NCBI GenBank assembly: GCA_032158295.1
Contig: CM063244.1
Span: forward strand, 7,376,597-7,440,596
Length of the DNA: 64,000 nt
Direction: 5' to 3'
From: Pycnopodia helianthoides
Taxonomy: Eukaryota; Echinodermata; Asteroidea; Forcipulatida; Asteriidae
The notes under the pieces are model-generated. The model worked only from the letters and a program-made list of their open reading frames with translations, searched no databases and had not been told where the DNA came from. How positions within the stretch are numbered: position 1 is the first letter of the stretch; every line of letters begins with the position of its first letter. This document shows positions 11,380 to 25,264 of this stretch, one piece after another. Position numbers and translations under genes: made by a program.

Positions 11380-12700
11380 CATAGAGAGCCTGTACATTAT
11401 AGAGAACCTGCACATCAAAAAACATGAGCATTGAGTACGAGTACATAGAGAACCTGTACACCTGTACGTAAATAACCTGTACACGGCTGTATTAAATAAC
11501 TTTTAAATAAAGAGAACCTTCACATAGAGAACCTGTATACTATAGAACCTGTATGTAAATAACCTGTACACGGCTGTATTAAATAACTTTTAAATATAGA
11601 GAACCTGCACATAGAGAACCTGTATACTATAGAACCTGTACGTAAAAAACCTGTACACGGCTGTATTAAATAACTTTCGAATATAGAGAACCTGCACATA
11701 GAGAACCTGTATACTATAGAACCTGTACGTAAATAACCTGTATACGGCTGTATTAAATAACTTTCGAATATAGAGAACCTGCACATAGAGAACCTGTATA
11801 CTATAGAACCTGTACGTAAATAACCTGTATACGGCTGTATTAAATAACTTTTAAATATAGAGAACCTGCACATAGAGAACCTGTATACTATAGAACCTGT
11901 ACGTAAATAACCTGTACACGGCTGTATTAAATAACTTTTGAATAAAGAGAACTTGCACAAAGAGAACCTGTATACTATAGAACCTGTATGTAGATAACGT
12001 GTGCACGGCTGTATTTATATAACTTTTAAATAATAGAGAACCTTTCCATAGGAAACATGTACATAAAACATGTAAAACGAACATTTACATAGAAAAATAT
12101 ACATTCATAGAGAACCGGTAATTAAAGAACAGTTAGAATTTTAAAAGAATTGTATATAGAGATGTTCACGGAGAACCTGATATAGAACCTGTTTGTATAG
12201 AACCTGTATACATAGCAAACCGTCTGTAAGCGTAAGAGAACCTAAAACATACATATATAGAGAACCAGTAAATAGAGAACAGTTAGAACTGTTTAAGAAT
12301 TGTACCTGTTGTTATAGAACCTGTTTATATAGAACCTGTATACACAGCAAACCTGTACATATCAAACCATAGCGAACCTGCACATAGCGGACACGTGCAT
12401 AGAGAACATGCGTAAAGAGACCGTTATAACTGCGTAGAGAACTTAATTATACAGAAAACATACATACATAAAGAACTGGTAAATAGAGAACAGTTAGAAC
12501 TGTATAAGAATTGTACATTAGAGATGTTCACGGAGAACATGTTTATGTAGAGCCTGTTTATATAGAACCTGTATACATATAGCGAACGTGTACATAGCGA
12601 ACACGTGCATGGAGAACAGCGTAAAGAGAACCGTTATAACTGCGTTGAGAACTTATTTATATAGAAAAACATACATACATACTTAGAGAACCGATAAAAT
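11380..12700. repeat. 87-bp minisatellite built from a shorter AGAACCTGTA motif
   Basis: GGCTGTATTAAATAAC recurs at a constant 87-base spacing at about 11486, 11573, 11660, 11747, 11834, 11921 and 12008. Each unit is made of near repeats of ATAGAGAACCTGTA. Beyond 12060 the array decays into irregular copies of the short motif up to about 12700. Because 87 is divisible by 3, the minus strand stays open for 146 codons as a 29-residue repeat; this is a consequence of the period and not evidence of a gene. Confidence 0.9.
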
Positions 12701-12961
12701 TGTCAGGTCTCCTTGTGGTTTATTACTTGATTTTAATTATGCACGTATTTATTAGAGAACCCTTTCGTAAAGAAAGTGCCTTGTGAACGAGGAATTGTCG
12801 AATAAAACAAAACGGTGACTTCAGTTTGCTTGCACTTTATTAGGTCTGGTCCCTAATTACATTTATGTTGTAATTGAAATATGGTGTAAAGGGAACCAGT
12901 CTGTCAACATTATCTTACGAAAAGGGCAGCATTCCCTATAAACAAACGTTTTTGTGAGGTG

Positions 12962-13252
12962 TTAACCGTGGTTTGCACTGCCTGACCGCTGGCATATAGA
13001 GGTGCGTTTGTATTGACAGGAGTCGTCACGACCCTGAGAACGATGTTGACATAGAGGTATATATCGCTCGACCCCACCGATCTTATCCAAGATCGCTGGG
13101 CTGACGAGTTTGTACAAGTTCTTGTTCAGGATGTAGTGATTCATGATGGGAACAATTGTACTGCTGATCAGCGCAATTGACCGTGTAAGTATCTCTACGA
13201 TAAGGTCACCATGATTGAGCTTCCGGGCACCTCTATGAGAGCTTCCGGGCAC
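12962..13252 (-). other. Unassigned 97-codon minus-strand ORF
   Basis: Open for 97 codons and ending GSANHG. It includes a hydrophobic stretch (SIALISSTIVPIM) and KLVSPAILDKIGGVERYI. I recognise no family, see no convincing splice partner, and a 20-bp tandem repeat (GCTTCCGGGCACCTCTATGA) overlaps its start. It may be a lone exon or chance. Confidence 0.2.
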
Positions 13253-13561
13253 CTCTATGAGCCATCAGCTATGGGAGATTAACGTTGGTGAAATTTTGTG
13301 TGTTTTTTATTTTTGCAACATCACTTTTTTCTACCCAATGAACCATATTGCTGGAATGAATACATTTAAAACTAACCATGTAATAAAATAAAATCAAAAT
13401 AAATTATGTAGACTAAGGAGAAAATGAAGAAATTTTGCTCGACCTCCAACATCCAGCAGCTCGAAGTGTCAAATTGCGAATTTACGCCAACTGTGTTGCG
13501 CCAACCGTGTCGACTGCACTAACAAACCGAAGTTGGGTAATAATTTAAGCCGGGAATGTTA

Positions 13562-13716
13562 AGCCCGGTTCATACTTCCTGCGAATGCTAATGCGAAGCA
13601 AATATTGACGTCACGACTCCGTTTTCGCTGCGAAAACCGCTGCGAATTATTCGCTGCGAATTTGTGACGTCAATATTCGCTTCGCGTTCGCATTCGCAGG
13701 AAGTATGAACCGGGCT
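13562..13716. mobile_element. 155-bp Harbinger-like MITE
   Basis: Almost a complete palindrome: AGCCCGGTTCATACTTCC at the left mirrors GGAAGTATGAACCGGGCT at the right, flanked by TTA at 13559-13561 and 13717-13719. Inside are two TGACGTCA sites in mirrored positions. The TTA duplication points to PIF/Harbinger. Confidence 0.8.
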
Positions 13717-14059
13717 TTACTCAGCACGAAAACAAACCCTGTGTGGTATGGATTTTGCATGACATTGCATTGAGTCGACGGGACAACGACGTTCTAGTTT
13801 TGCGCGGTTTCGGTACCGTACTACTACTAAATGCAGCAACTAGCTCCAGTTTGCATGCGTGTACGTCAAGGATCACGACAATCGCCTTCAATCGCATGTT
13901 CTTTATTGTCAAACAAAAAGCGGAAATTAAGGTCTGCTTAAAAAATGATAATAAAAATTCAAACATTTACAACTTACAATTATTCCTAAATCAAGCCTTT
14001 TTTTATTCAAACCATTTATAATGGACGAAATTTAAAAGTTCTTTTTAAAGACAATTGTC

Positions 14060-15200
14060 ACCATAGACTGTGTAAGTCTCGCTCGTATCGAACTTCCGGG
14101 ACCAGTGTGGTCCCAACCATATGGAGTTTGACGTGGGTGGGATTTTGTTTTGTCAATTATTTTAGTTTAGTAGTTTATGACCATGAAAAAATATGTACGT
14201 TGTTGGGAGTGTAATACTAAGTTATAAAGAATATGAAAGTAAAATCAATTTAACAAAATAACGAAGAAAACCCGAGATTAAGATAGATTGTGATAGAGTA
14301 CAATTTCATCAATAATATCCCTGCTCTTTTGATCATTGGTCAATGGCGTAGTACTGTGTCACCAAACAAAGAAATACAAACTTAAAACTCACCACCAGAG
14401 AAGATATCTGTTCGCGCTGAACATGAATAGTAGGTTTGTACCACTCCATGTTTGCGAACTTTGCTCGGTGATCCGACCAATCGATGGGCGCATGCCTCGC
14501 ACGTGCGTACTCGTTGCTAGGCTGTTGCTAGGTGGGCGGGGCTTACTTTTTTACTTCCAAAATGGGGGAAAGGATGGGCGCATGTAAGTGCGCTGCACGT
14601 TGTGTGCAATGGGTGCACGCCCAAAGTTAGTGTGTTTACCATTACCAAATCACCTTTATTTTCATCGTTTAAAAGCATTTCTTATGACAGACACTTTTAA
14701 TTCTGAGAAGACATTGATTTGCCTTTAAAGTACGTCCCGGTATGTTATTAATAAACCCAAGTCCTATTATATATTAAACTTCTCTTGCATAAGTCGACTC
14801 AAAGAAAAACTAGCTCTTGATATGAATGACGAAACAATGCAAACTCATGGTGAACGTGCAAGCTGGCCACCTAATTTTCTTCCTAAACCTGCGGAATACG
14901 GTAAAACACCATACAGCAAATTTGCCTGGCTTAGAATAGCACAACAATTTCTTTACCGTAAAAGCAGCTACAAAAAAAACTCTTCCGGGGGAATTTTGTT
15001 CAACGCGTGTGCACTCCATAGACCGTGCAAGTCTCGCGCTTTTTCGAAAAGCTTTGGTCCCATGTGCTTTGCTTTAACGCGTGTGAAGGAAACAAACTCG
15101 TGCACTTTAACGCAACCTCGTTCCCAGGGCTGACTTTAACGGGTCCCGATGTTCGAATACGCGCGAGACTTGCACAGTCTGTTGCCGACGACCCGAGGCG
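14060..15200. repeat. Inverted-repeat cluster (AGACCGTGCAAGTCTCGCGC)
   Basis: The 20-mer at 15020-15039 is mirrored at 15161-15180 with one or two changes, making a 160-bp element. A relative sits near 14067-14085. Near 14560-14625 is a half copy of the palindromic family described at 7921. ORFs over this stretch are mirror translations. Confidence 0.55.
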
Positions 15201-15457
15201 TTAAATGCGCAGATGACCATTGCGTTCAAACGCGCAACGAGCAGCGTTCTCAGCCAATACATTGGTGTTTTCATATTTTCAATTCCTTTGCATCAGTTGC
15301 ATGACATCATGCAGAATTAACTTAAAACAGTTTTCTCACATGTAAGTGTTGATCATTACACAGCAAAGCAGTCTGAGAGACTAGCTCACTCAAAAAAAAA
15401 GCTAAAGAAAATGTTAATCTTCTGTTAAAAAGTGTGGAAAGTAAAAAAAAAATCGAG

Positions 15458-15607
15458 ATGTTGGCGAAAAAGACGGTCGCTCCTCGTGGTCGTTTGGCAG
15501 ATTTGACAGAGCCGCCGTTAGGGGTGAGCGAAGATGATGCGGAACAATCGCGACTTCATGGAACGGGTCGTGTGGTTGCTACCTCTGGTCCAAAAAGGGT
15601 CACGCGG
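15458..15607 (+). CDS. Unrecognised gene, exon 1
   Basis: First ATG in a 50-codon run ending CGG before a consensus GTAAGT donor. The open frame continues upstream only through non-ATG codons. Rich in K/R, then an acidic SEDDAEQ. Confidence 0.6.
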
Positions 15608-18600
15608 GTAAGTTATTGGACTTTCATTCAGAGCTATAGTAGTAAAGCTTCATTGTCTATTGTAAGCAGTCGGGGACCATGGGCACCGAGTGGGATCTTC
15701 CGTTCGAGTCATTCCTCTGGGCCCAATTTCATAGAGGTGCACAAGCACAAAAAGTAGCTAAGTTCAACAAAATTATGCTTACCGGAATAAGGTGACCATG
15801 GCCACGACTGGTATCCTGCTCTTTTCCGCATAGCAGGCAATTGTTAAAGCAATATTCTCTGCTTGAGCAGCTCTATGAAATTGGGCCCTGGTTGCTAGTA
15901 GTCGGTCACTGTCACTGATGGTCATAGTTTACCGTCGAAGAAGAGTGCGAATAATATTGGGCCGTGACTCGTACCGTAGTGATATCAATCAGTTATTATA
16001 TTTCACAAAGGCCCTATTGTTTTCTTTTCTGTTTCAATTTGGACAGGGTTCGACTAGCTCTATCCAGAAGCCAAATGACCTGCAATGCTTTACATCCAAT
16101 GTGGCCAGTGGTCATGCGGTCACCGGTCAAACTACCGGGGCCAACCAAACCCATTCAGACTGCATTGATCCAATCATCACCGAGACGTTTGAGCTGAGCC
16201 TCGGTGGTGTCCACCATCAGCAGGAAAGTAGGCCTAAATGTAACACGAACGCGACAATGTTACCAGTAATCGATGACGGCGACCACACTGAGGAGATGCC
16301 AGAAGGGTTGAAAGAGAGAAACTGTCCCACACCGCTTCATTCTCTGCCCCGATCCATCAATAAAACTACAAAGGTAACAACACCGCTACTGCTCTTGTGG
16401 CCATTCAAGACTATTATAATGTCGACTATACTTTATCTCACATAAACGACTTATTGACGAAAGCTTTCCGCTGAGGTCACGAACGTTTTGCGCACAGTTG
16501 CCCCAGTGAGGCCTCTGCTTGAGAGTGTGACGTCATGTGCAAGGGTGTCTATGTATTATGTAGCCTGAACATCTGACGTCACACTTTGAGTCTCGTGAAT
16601 AACGCCAGATGCCAGCTTGGCCGGATGTTGTCAGATGGTACAGACTTTGACCTTGCATTCATTTCATGCGGAGATTTGCAGTCACTTCACACATACATAC
16701 ACATATTAAACAACATTACATGCTGTACTGCACACTCTGCATGCAGACGATCGAAAGTGCCAGCTGACATATTACATCACCTCGGACCGACCAATCATAG
16801 CAGATATGGAAAGCTTACGTCACTGAACGTTTATCAAATAAAATAATTGTATCAAATAAAATCATTTGGCCTGTTGACCAGTACCTGTCTTTATCCTTGC
16901 GAACAAAGACAGGGGACCAGTCTATAGTATACAAATATTGACTGCTTCGAGTGGCGTAGTAGTTTTACCACGCCACAAGACAAAGCAGTCAATATTTGTT
17001 TTACAACACCTCTTCCTTTGATTCTATCTGTATACTCTAATAAAATTAATTCACACTTACGTACGTGGCAATCAATCGTCAAACAAGAACTGTAAAATCT
17101 TACTTTGAAACACCGAGTTTTGACAGAATAAGAGGGTACCAGACTACTGTTGTTACGTTCGTTCTCTAAACCGTATTTCAAAAGCACATATTTTGTTTAT
17201 TACACCGGGTTCGAGGTTGTCATGCAGCTCGTTTAAATCGATGTTTGAAGTCAACGTAGCCAGGGTACCAGGGTATCCATGCACTAGTACATCGGTTGCT
17301 AGGCTATCGTTGAATAGTTCGTTTGGTCGGTGAACAAGACAGTACAAGAGTAAAAAATACACAACACCATGTGACACGCTCTCGGCCAATCAACAGATAG
17401 AATCAAAGGAAGGGGTGTTATAATACGTATTCCTCCATGGTATTATGAAGCTCCGGTAGTTCATACGGACTAGCAGGCCTTAATAGTGAAACTTCGGCTC
17501 TAGATCTGGTTACGGCCTGGACACGGAGACAGTTAGCATTTTTAGAGTGGGTGGTGTTGTTTTTTTGCATTTTACCACCAAAAAGACAAAAGCACTGAAT
17601 TCGAAAAAATCACTCAGTCATAAACATTCTTTCATTTATTTTGCACATCCGGTAGTTCAACGTGAGCAGTAAACTTCCAGAGCTTCAACACTCTCCGTGT
17701 CCCAACGAAGGATCTGCCGTTAAGATTGACTTCCTATTGACGATAGAGGGCCGGGATTTGCGACTTCCCCCTCCGCGTACCCCTACTGGGCCCAGACGGC
17801 TTACTGAGGTTGGTTTTGGGACCGGGTTTTTTTTTTGCGGAAAGGTCAACAAATCTTTGACTTTTTCTCCAGACGAATTTTGACAGATGATGATGTTTCA
17901 AATCAATCAAACATAATCACCTTCGCGTATGCCGAGAACAATACACGAGTTACGTTTTTTTTTGTGTAAGACTGCCGTTATTTGTGAGAAAATCGTATCC
18001 ATGTACCCGGCCTCTACTCCCTAGCTGCTATAAAAAGAGGTACTTATCGTGTACGTACATGATAAGTGATCTTGTACGTACACGATCATTTATCTTGTAC
18101 GTACATGATAACTTATCGTGTATTGTACACGATAAGAAAGATACTTTCTTATTCATGTGGCGGCAATACGCTTCCGTAGTAAATAAACAGAATCATGGTT
18201 CAAAAGATACCTCCGCTGGTATTGTTCGTAACATTTTCGACCTTTTCGTTAAAATTATCCTCGAGTACCAGCTCATCTAGTCCAGCGGATAAGTGCAATA
18301 ATATGAAAGTTTCGTGCACTCTGTGGCAAAAGCATGAAACTTGGCACATTATGTACTTTGTACCAAAACATGACATTTTTTACCTAGACAAAATTGCAAC
18401 AGAAACGTTTTGTTTTTTTGCAAGTGTCTTTTGAAACCCTCCCATACAACATATCAAAAAAGTAGAAAAAGGAAGTAGGGGAAATAATATGTCTAATTTG
18501 CATAAATTAAAAATTGACGCTTTTGCCTCTATTTTCAGTAATATATGATAATTATAAAGCTTATTTTCTCCACAGAATATTTTGCATAGATGTAGTCACT

Positions 18601-21600
18601 GCATATTCTCCAAACACATATGAGAAAGAAAAAATCAAAGGCTGCAATTTTTTAAGATGGCCGCCATTTTCCCGCCAAAATCAAATTCTCACTAGTTAGT
18701 AAGATAATAATCTCATTTAAATGACCACTGCGCTTATCATTATGTTTCAGACTCGGTGGTATGACATTTCTCTACAGTGTTTATCACTAGTAATCCTAAT
18801 TGAAATTTCCACTTAAGCCAAAGGTGTTTAAATAAACAATTGTCAACTTTATTACATTTTCAGGAATCCTTCAAAGGTAACTCTAACTTGCATGCAGTGT
18901 TTAAACAATTTTGAGAAGTTGAATTTCCCATAAAAGGAAAAGGCTGCAATAAAGTGTATGATCCCCCCCCCCAAAAAAAAATTAAAATTAAAATTAAACA
19001 AAAAAGTTATAATAATAGTAAAAAATAAATATGAAATACATAGATACAAACAACAACTGTTTTCCAATTCTAGGTCTATATAAAATAAAATTAAAACAAG
19101 GCAATGAATTAATTTAGACGATACATAGGCCTATATATGAGTAACTCAAAGATAAGCATGTAATTTACAGTTAGAAAATAATAATAATAATGCTGCGTAT
19201 AAAAAACTATTTAAACATAGAATTAACAAAAAATGATACATGAAATTGCTTTTACAATGCAGAGCAAAAAGATAAATATCGTCATTTTCGGTGATATTGT
19301 ATTTGAATAACAAATTATTTAAGGTTCAGAAGTGATAATTCCAAAGGGAACAATAACCGCCTCTCGTTAACGGCTACCGGTAATTGTTATGGCGATTATT
19401 TTTTAATAAGGATGAACACAATATTTTTAAAGGCTTTGATGGATCATTATTATTTTTTTCTTTTCACAGTTGACGAATGTTAATAATAAATAACCAGACT
19501 TAGCAACTAACCAGTAAAGAGCATTTGTTGCCAGGTAAAAGCCTTTACAAACTAGATGTGTTCATCCTTGTACAAAGAAAATAAAAATTACCGGTAATGA
19601 GAAGCACTTATCGTTCCCTACAGGGACTTATCACTTCTGAACGTGAAACAATTTGTTTTCAATGACAATACTAACGAGGAGGACAATGGTGCACGTAAAT
19701 AACAAGCCTTGGGTATCTTCTGAAATTTGAACCACGATTCTAGTAATCTACTGCAAGAGTCTTGAAAACTAGGCCTAAACATCTTTTTTCAGCAAACTCG
19801 AGCGTTAGGGATGGGGTCGGAAATACTCAGACCATGAAGGTCTTCGGACCAAGATGTAGTAAGCAATAGTAGTCTAGTCAATCTATGGTTTGACCTAGAC
19901 TATATCTATGAAAATATTGTGTGGAAAAAATAAAATTTGTATTATATATTACTGAAAATATAGAGGCAAAAGCGGCAACTTTAATTTATGCAAATTAGGC
20001 ATATTTCCCCTACTTCCCTTTTCTACTTTTTTGACATGTTTTTGGGGAGGGTTTCAAGAGACACTTGCAAAAAAAATTAGTTTCTGTTGCAACTATTGTC
20101 TAGGTCGAGCCATTTTTTGGCTCAGATTGACTAGACTAGAAGCCTTCATTATGGTGACAAGTTATGGATTTTTAGGATCAAAAGCTTGAATAAATACAAA
20201 TTTGCCATACTGTTTTAAATGATCAAAATAAAAAGCCCCCCCCGATAATCTTTTTAGTTTAAGGATATTTTTGCAGATCCATTGGGTAGCAATAGCTAGC
20301 TTTCGGAAGTCTTGTTCGCTTCCTCTTCAGTTGCATGTGGGTCGATTCAGAGAATCGGGCAAATCTCTTTGAACATCTTTAAAAGATGTGTGGGGTTGCA
20401 ACAGTTGTTTGGGGGTCTGGGGACATAGCCGTGGGGGTCTGTGTGTTTTTTTTAGTAACAAAGCGTGTATCTGTTGTTGGGTGGTTTATAATAAGGCAAG
20501 TGTTTCTTGTAATTCACATACAAATTAATTCCGGGGGAATGGTAGTTGCTTTCAGACTCAGTTGGGTCTGGTTGCATTTTTTTCTCTGACGATCATTTCC
20601 CGTATTTGTATTTTTTTTTTTGAAAGTCCACATTATGTCTTGACCTGTATTTTTGTTTTCTAAACCTCCTGTTTAAACCTGCAGGATTTTTTGCAGGATT
20701 CAGTGAGGTACAAATGCAGATTCCTATGCCTTCGTCATATGGTTTGATCACGATTTGGTTGTTGTTTTTCAACTGTGATAAAGCTGATATTTGATTCTTT
20801 GTCACATTGTTTTTCTGTTGTCTCAAACGAATATGAGCAAGTTCAAATTTGATGGCCTCCAAATAATTCTCAAGTGTGATATTGAATGTTGATTTGGGAA
20901 GCCAAGCTGAGGGTGGTTTAAAGGGTTGAGTTTTAGAAGTCTCGTTATACATTAGATAATATCTATGTGAAAGTAACTGACCCTTATAACCTAATTTGTC
21001 ACCAGAACAAATGCCGTTGAGTTCTTTATGATAGTATTTTTGGCTGTAAGACTGCCATATTGAAGAATAAAGACGCCATTTTGAAAATGTCGGACTTATT
21101 AGTCTGACACTCTCAATAATGCATTTCAGACAGAAATATTTCAAGGGATGTTTTCTACTGTCATCATCATTAGATCGTGTAAGTTTTATGTAAATCTGTG
21201 ATCAAAAAGTATATTTTACAATTTTTTTTCTTACCAATTCTGTAATGTTCCTTTAAGTGAGTGTCAACATGTCTACTTCAAATGGAGGGAATTCAAATTG
21301 AGCCACGAGATTAACAAGCGCTTACCTTTCTAAATGCCCAACTTCTCACAATGAATTAATTGGTATCGTTAGTATTTGTTTGTCAAACATGAGCCGATGA
21401 GCGCTATCTGCACCGCATGTGGCTACAGTGTTTCCCTTTGGTATGGTCGGGGCGCCTCAATGACAATCAACGCCATCTGTTTGTGTTTTTCAGCAATTTG
21501 TTTCTTTCTTTCTTTTTTTCTTCCAATGCGTACTTTTTTTTTTACAGTCTATCTGTAAGTTTTCATGCTTAGGTTTTGTCTTGATCCGACCATAGAGAAA

Positions 21601-24600
21601 AGACACATCTATAATGATCCAGCTATCAGTGTGCTCTTGTACTTGTTCTGTATATATCCAAGGCATCTCGGCACGAGTCTAAGCTTCTAGAAAATGCATC
21701 CGTTCTAACAGTATTTGTTGCTTCTTCCATTTACTTCCTTATGTATTTTTTGTTTAGTTTTAATTTGGTATAAAAGTAAATAGTTGGCGAAAACAAATAA
21801 TGTTGTTAGCTTGCAATGGAAGAAGAAAATGGTAACATTGTCACTTTTCTATACTACAAGAGTCGTAAATTGAAATTATACGAGCTAATAGCTTGTCAAA
21901 ATCCTCAACAAAAATCTATATCTAAGAGATTTCTCCCAAAACAATATCCTCGAAATTGAACCATTCAGTTCAGAATACCTGGCTGTATTCCCCCATTTTC
22001 CATACAGTTTGAAGACTTGAGTTAATGACTGTTCATTTTGTGATAAACCTCGTCCCCAAAGTTTAATTTTTGTAATCGGTGAAGCTTCTGGCCTCAGCTT
22101 CCACTTGCATCAGAGATGCATCGCCGGATGAAAATAGTTTAGAATTCAATTTAACTTTGATCATGTCTCATTGGAATATAGGGTCAAATTTTTTGTAATA
22201 ACCTTTAAAAACAATTGTGTAATTTCATCCGAAAGCGTATTTGTTATAAAGATGGTAATGGTTTATAGTATAAGCATCCTGGTCATTTAGTGAAGTGCCC
22301 CGTTGATATAGACCATGTTACATTTGTTTACAGAGTGGTGACCTCGTACATTATAAGGCTAATCCTGACGGGCAAGATGCTACACAGGCTCAATGGGAAA
22401 ATTTATATTTTGTGTCATAATTTTCAGATATTTTCAAAATTTACCAAAGCAACCGCTATACAGCTTTTGAGATGTCCCCCTTTCTTCAAATCAAAAGTTG
22501 AGGAAAATCAGACAGTGCGATCTCCATAAAACATAAGATTTGTTGTATTCTTCCATTGAGCTGTGTACAAAAATGTGCCCGCCGGAAGTCCAGGCTCTGT
22601 GGCTCTTTTGTAAACATGTGATGTCACAGGTCACATCGTCTATAAGAAATCAATAAATTGGGAACCCCAAAGATCGCCTTGAGGCGACTTTTGGAGATTC
22701 CAATTTCCGTGTGGTCCGTTTGTGGCAAGAGATGCTGCTGGGTACCCGCTGCTGTCAACTCGCTAAACCTCATGGATTCGACGTTCTTGATGAAAAAACA
22801 GTGTCAGTTTTAGTGCTCTGTTTTTTTTCACCAAATAGGCAATGTATTCAGCTGAAACTTTTGACAGATGACTTGTATTGTGTTTCTGTTGATAATTCGA
22901 CCTATAAACCAGCATGAAGTTGACAAAAATCAATCTATAACTCCCTCTTTATTTACAGAAATCCAAAAGTCGACTGAACACGGAGAGGAATTTGTTGGAT
23001 TTTGGACTTCAAAATGACGATGAGATCATTTCTCTTGAGGAGAGTTTGAAGACATTGCTTCTGTGTCAGTCGATGGGGATAATTATTGAGGTGAGACGAA
23101 CTTGAAACTCGAGGTTAAGACATGGGGAGGGGTGTAGACTCAACTGTCTTGTTTCTAAATTGTTTTTCTTGAATTTACAAAGATTTGTAGTGATCTCGGG
23201 GGGAAATATGATCAGTTTCAATCTTAAAAACTCATCGATTAGGAAGTTCAAACCAGTGTCAGTCCGCGATAGAAGTATTTCAGTCTGAATTACTAGCAAG
23301 GTCGAGTTGAACCCCAGCCACCCCATCACCTTTGCAGCAGTCTCAATGTGCACACAATCTTCGAAGTTAAAGGAACATTACAGAATTGGTTTTTGCTAAC
23401 AAAACAGTTGCTGGCAGTGTAAGCACTTTATGTAATCCAGCATATACATAAATTGACAAACCTGTAGAAGTTTGAGATCGATCGGCCATCTGGGTCACAA
23501 GAAAAATAGTGAAAAACCGATTACACATTTGCATGAAATCATATAGATTCAACAAAATTAATAAAACGCTCACTGAGCGGTAACCTCCAATCGAAAAATT
23601 AGTTTATTCATTTCTCATCAAATATGGCATTTCAGACAGAAATATTTGGAGGGATGTTTTCTACTATCATCATCATTAGACCGTGTAAGTTTTATGTAAA
23701 TCTGTGACCAAAAAGTACATTTTACAAGTTTTTTTCTTACCAATTCTGTAATGTTCCTTTAAAGCGTTAACAATAATTTAAAAACTTCTTTGCGGTGGAC
23801 AAATTTCGTACGGTGTGTTAATTAAAAACTAGAAAATCGAAATGAATAATCATTAAAAAAAAAACCGATGTACATGGTTCGCGTTTTATAAGAACCGTGT
23901 GTTTTCCCAACGTTTCGGCGAGCCAGCTCAGCTGATCCCAATTGCACGCAGTCTTAGGTACACAAGATTGATTTTTGAAGATGGGTTAAACATTGAATTG
24001 CCGACATTTATAACAATTATTGGCGAAAGCCGAAGTCACACAGTTGCACATGGAAAAAAGCAGGCAACAAAAAAACGACAAAAGCCAAAAACATTTAAAG
24101 GCCCTGTACACTATTGGTAAGATCGAAAAACGCAATGTTCACAGATTCACACATAAATTACATGATTTAAAGTAAGTAATGGTAGAAAGGGTTCCTTAAA
24201 ATATTTCTGCCTAAAATGCTATCGTTTCTGAGAAACGAGTAAAACAATAGTAATTATCGCGCGCGATAATTTGAAAAAACAGAAAACACATAAGATCTCT
24301 TTTCACTATTTTCTCGTGACCTCGATGACCAATTGAGCTCAAACTTTCACAGGTTTGTTTGTTCATGCATATGTTTAATCACACAAAATGTGGACACTGA
24401 TTTTGAGCTGTTACCAAAAGTGTACAATACCTTTAAAACAACGAAAACAAATTCAGCAATCACCTAACACCCCCAGCACACAGACAAACCAAACTTTAGG
24501 TAATACATATTATTTTGTTTATATTTGTTTTGTTTTTATTAAACCTAAAAATCAGTTGCATTTGTCTAATCGGAACATTATTTCAAGTACAATCGGAGTT

Positions 24601-25221
24601 TGTTTTAAAACAGGTTACCTAAAAAACAATTGACTTGGACATTCTTTAAAAAATTATTTTTAAAAATTCAAACAAAACACAAACAAATTGAACAAAGTTC
24701 TGTGCAAAGTTGAAACCGTCTTTTAAAAACATTTTTCAACTTTTGAAGAAAGAAAACAATGTGAACACAAGACATTCCTTTAAATCATTGACATAACGCA
24801 GATAACCTCTATTATTGCAGATAAAATCTCTGGACACGTGATTAAACAAATTTAAAATGTAAAAAAGAGAGACAACAATGCCCTTTTCGAAACCACAGCT
24901 TCATCTCCAGCTCAGGCTTCGTTTATCTGTTTGCAGCCCCGTACCGAAAGCGTACGTTTTCAAAATAACTGAGCCGAGAATAAGCCATGATTTCGAAAAG
25001 GGTGATACATAGATAATGTAAAATGTATAGAACTGATTGTATATTTTTATATATTTTACACAGTATTTTTATAATCTAAAATTTGTAACGTCATATCATG
25101 ATTGTCTCAACACAAAATGCTTGAATTGCTTCTGCCATAGACAACCATTAGCAGAGGACCAGGCACGCAGCTTAAAGACCTCACGGTATTTTGACTGGTA
25201 ACTTGTTTCTACATACTTAGC

Positions 25222-25264
<43 letters not shown>

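Noticed and set aside
11520..11960. 146-codon minus-strand repeat protein
   Set aside because: It is the translation of the 87-bp minisatellite; the period is a multiple of three, so open frames are expected.
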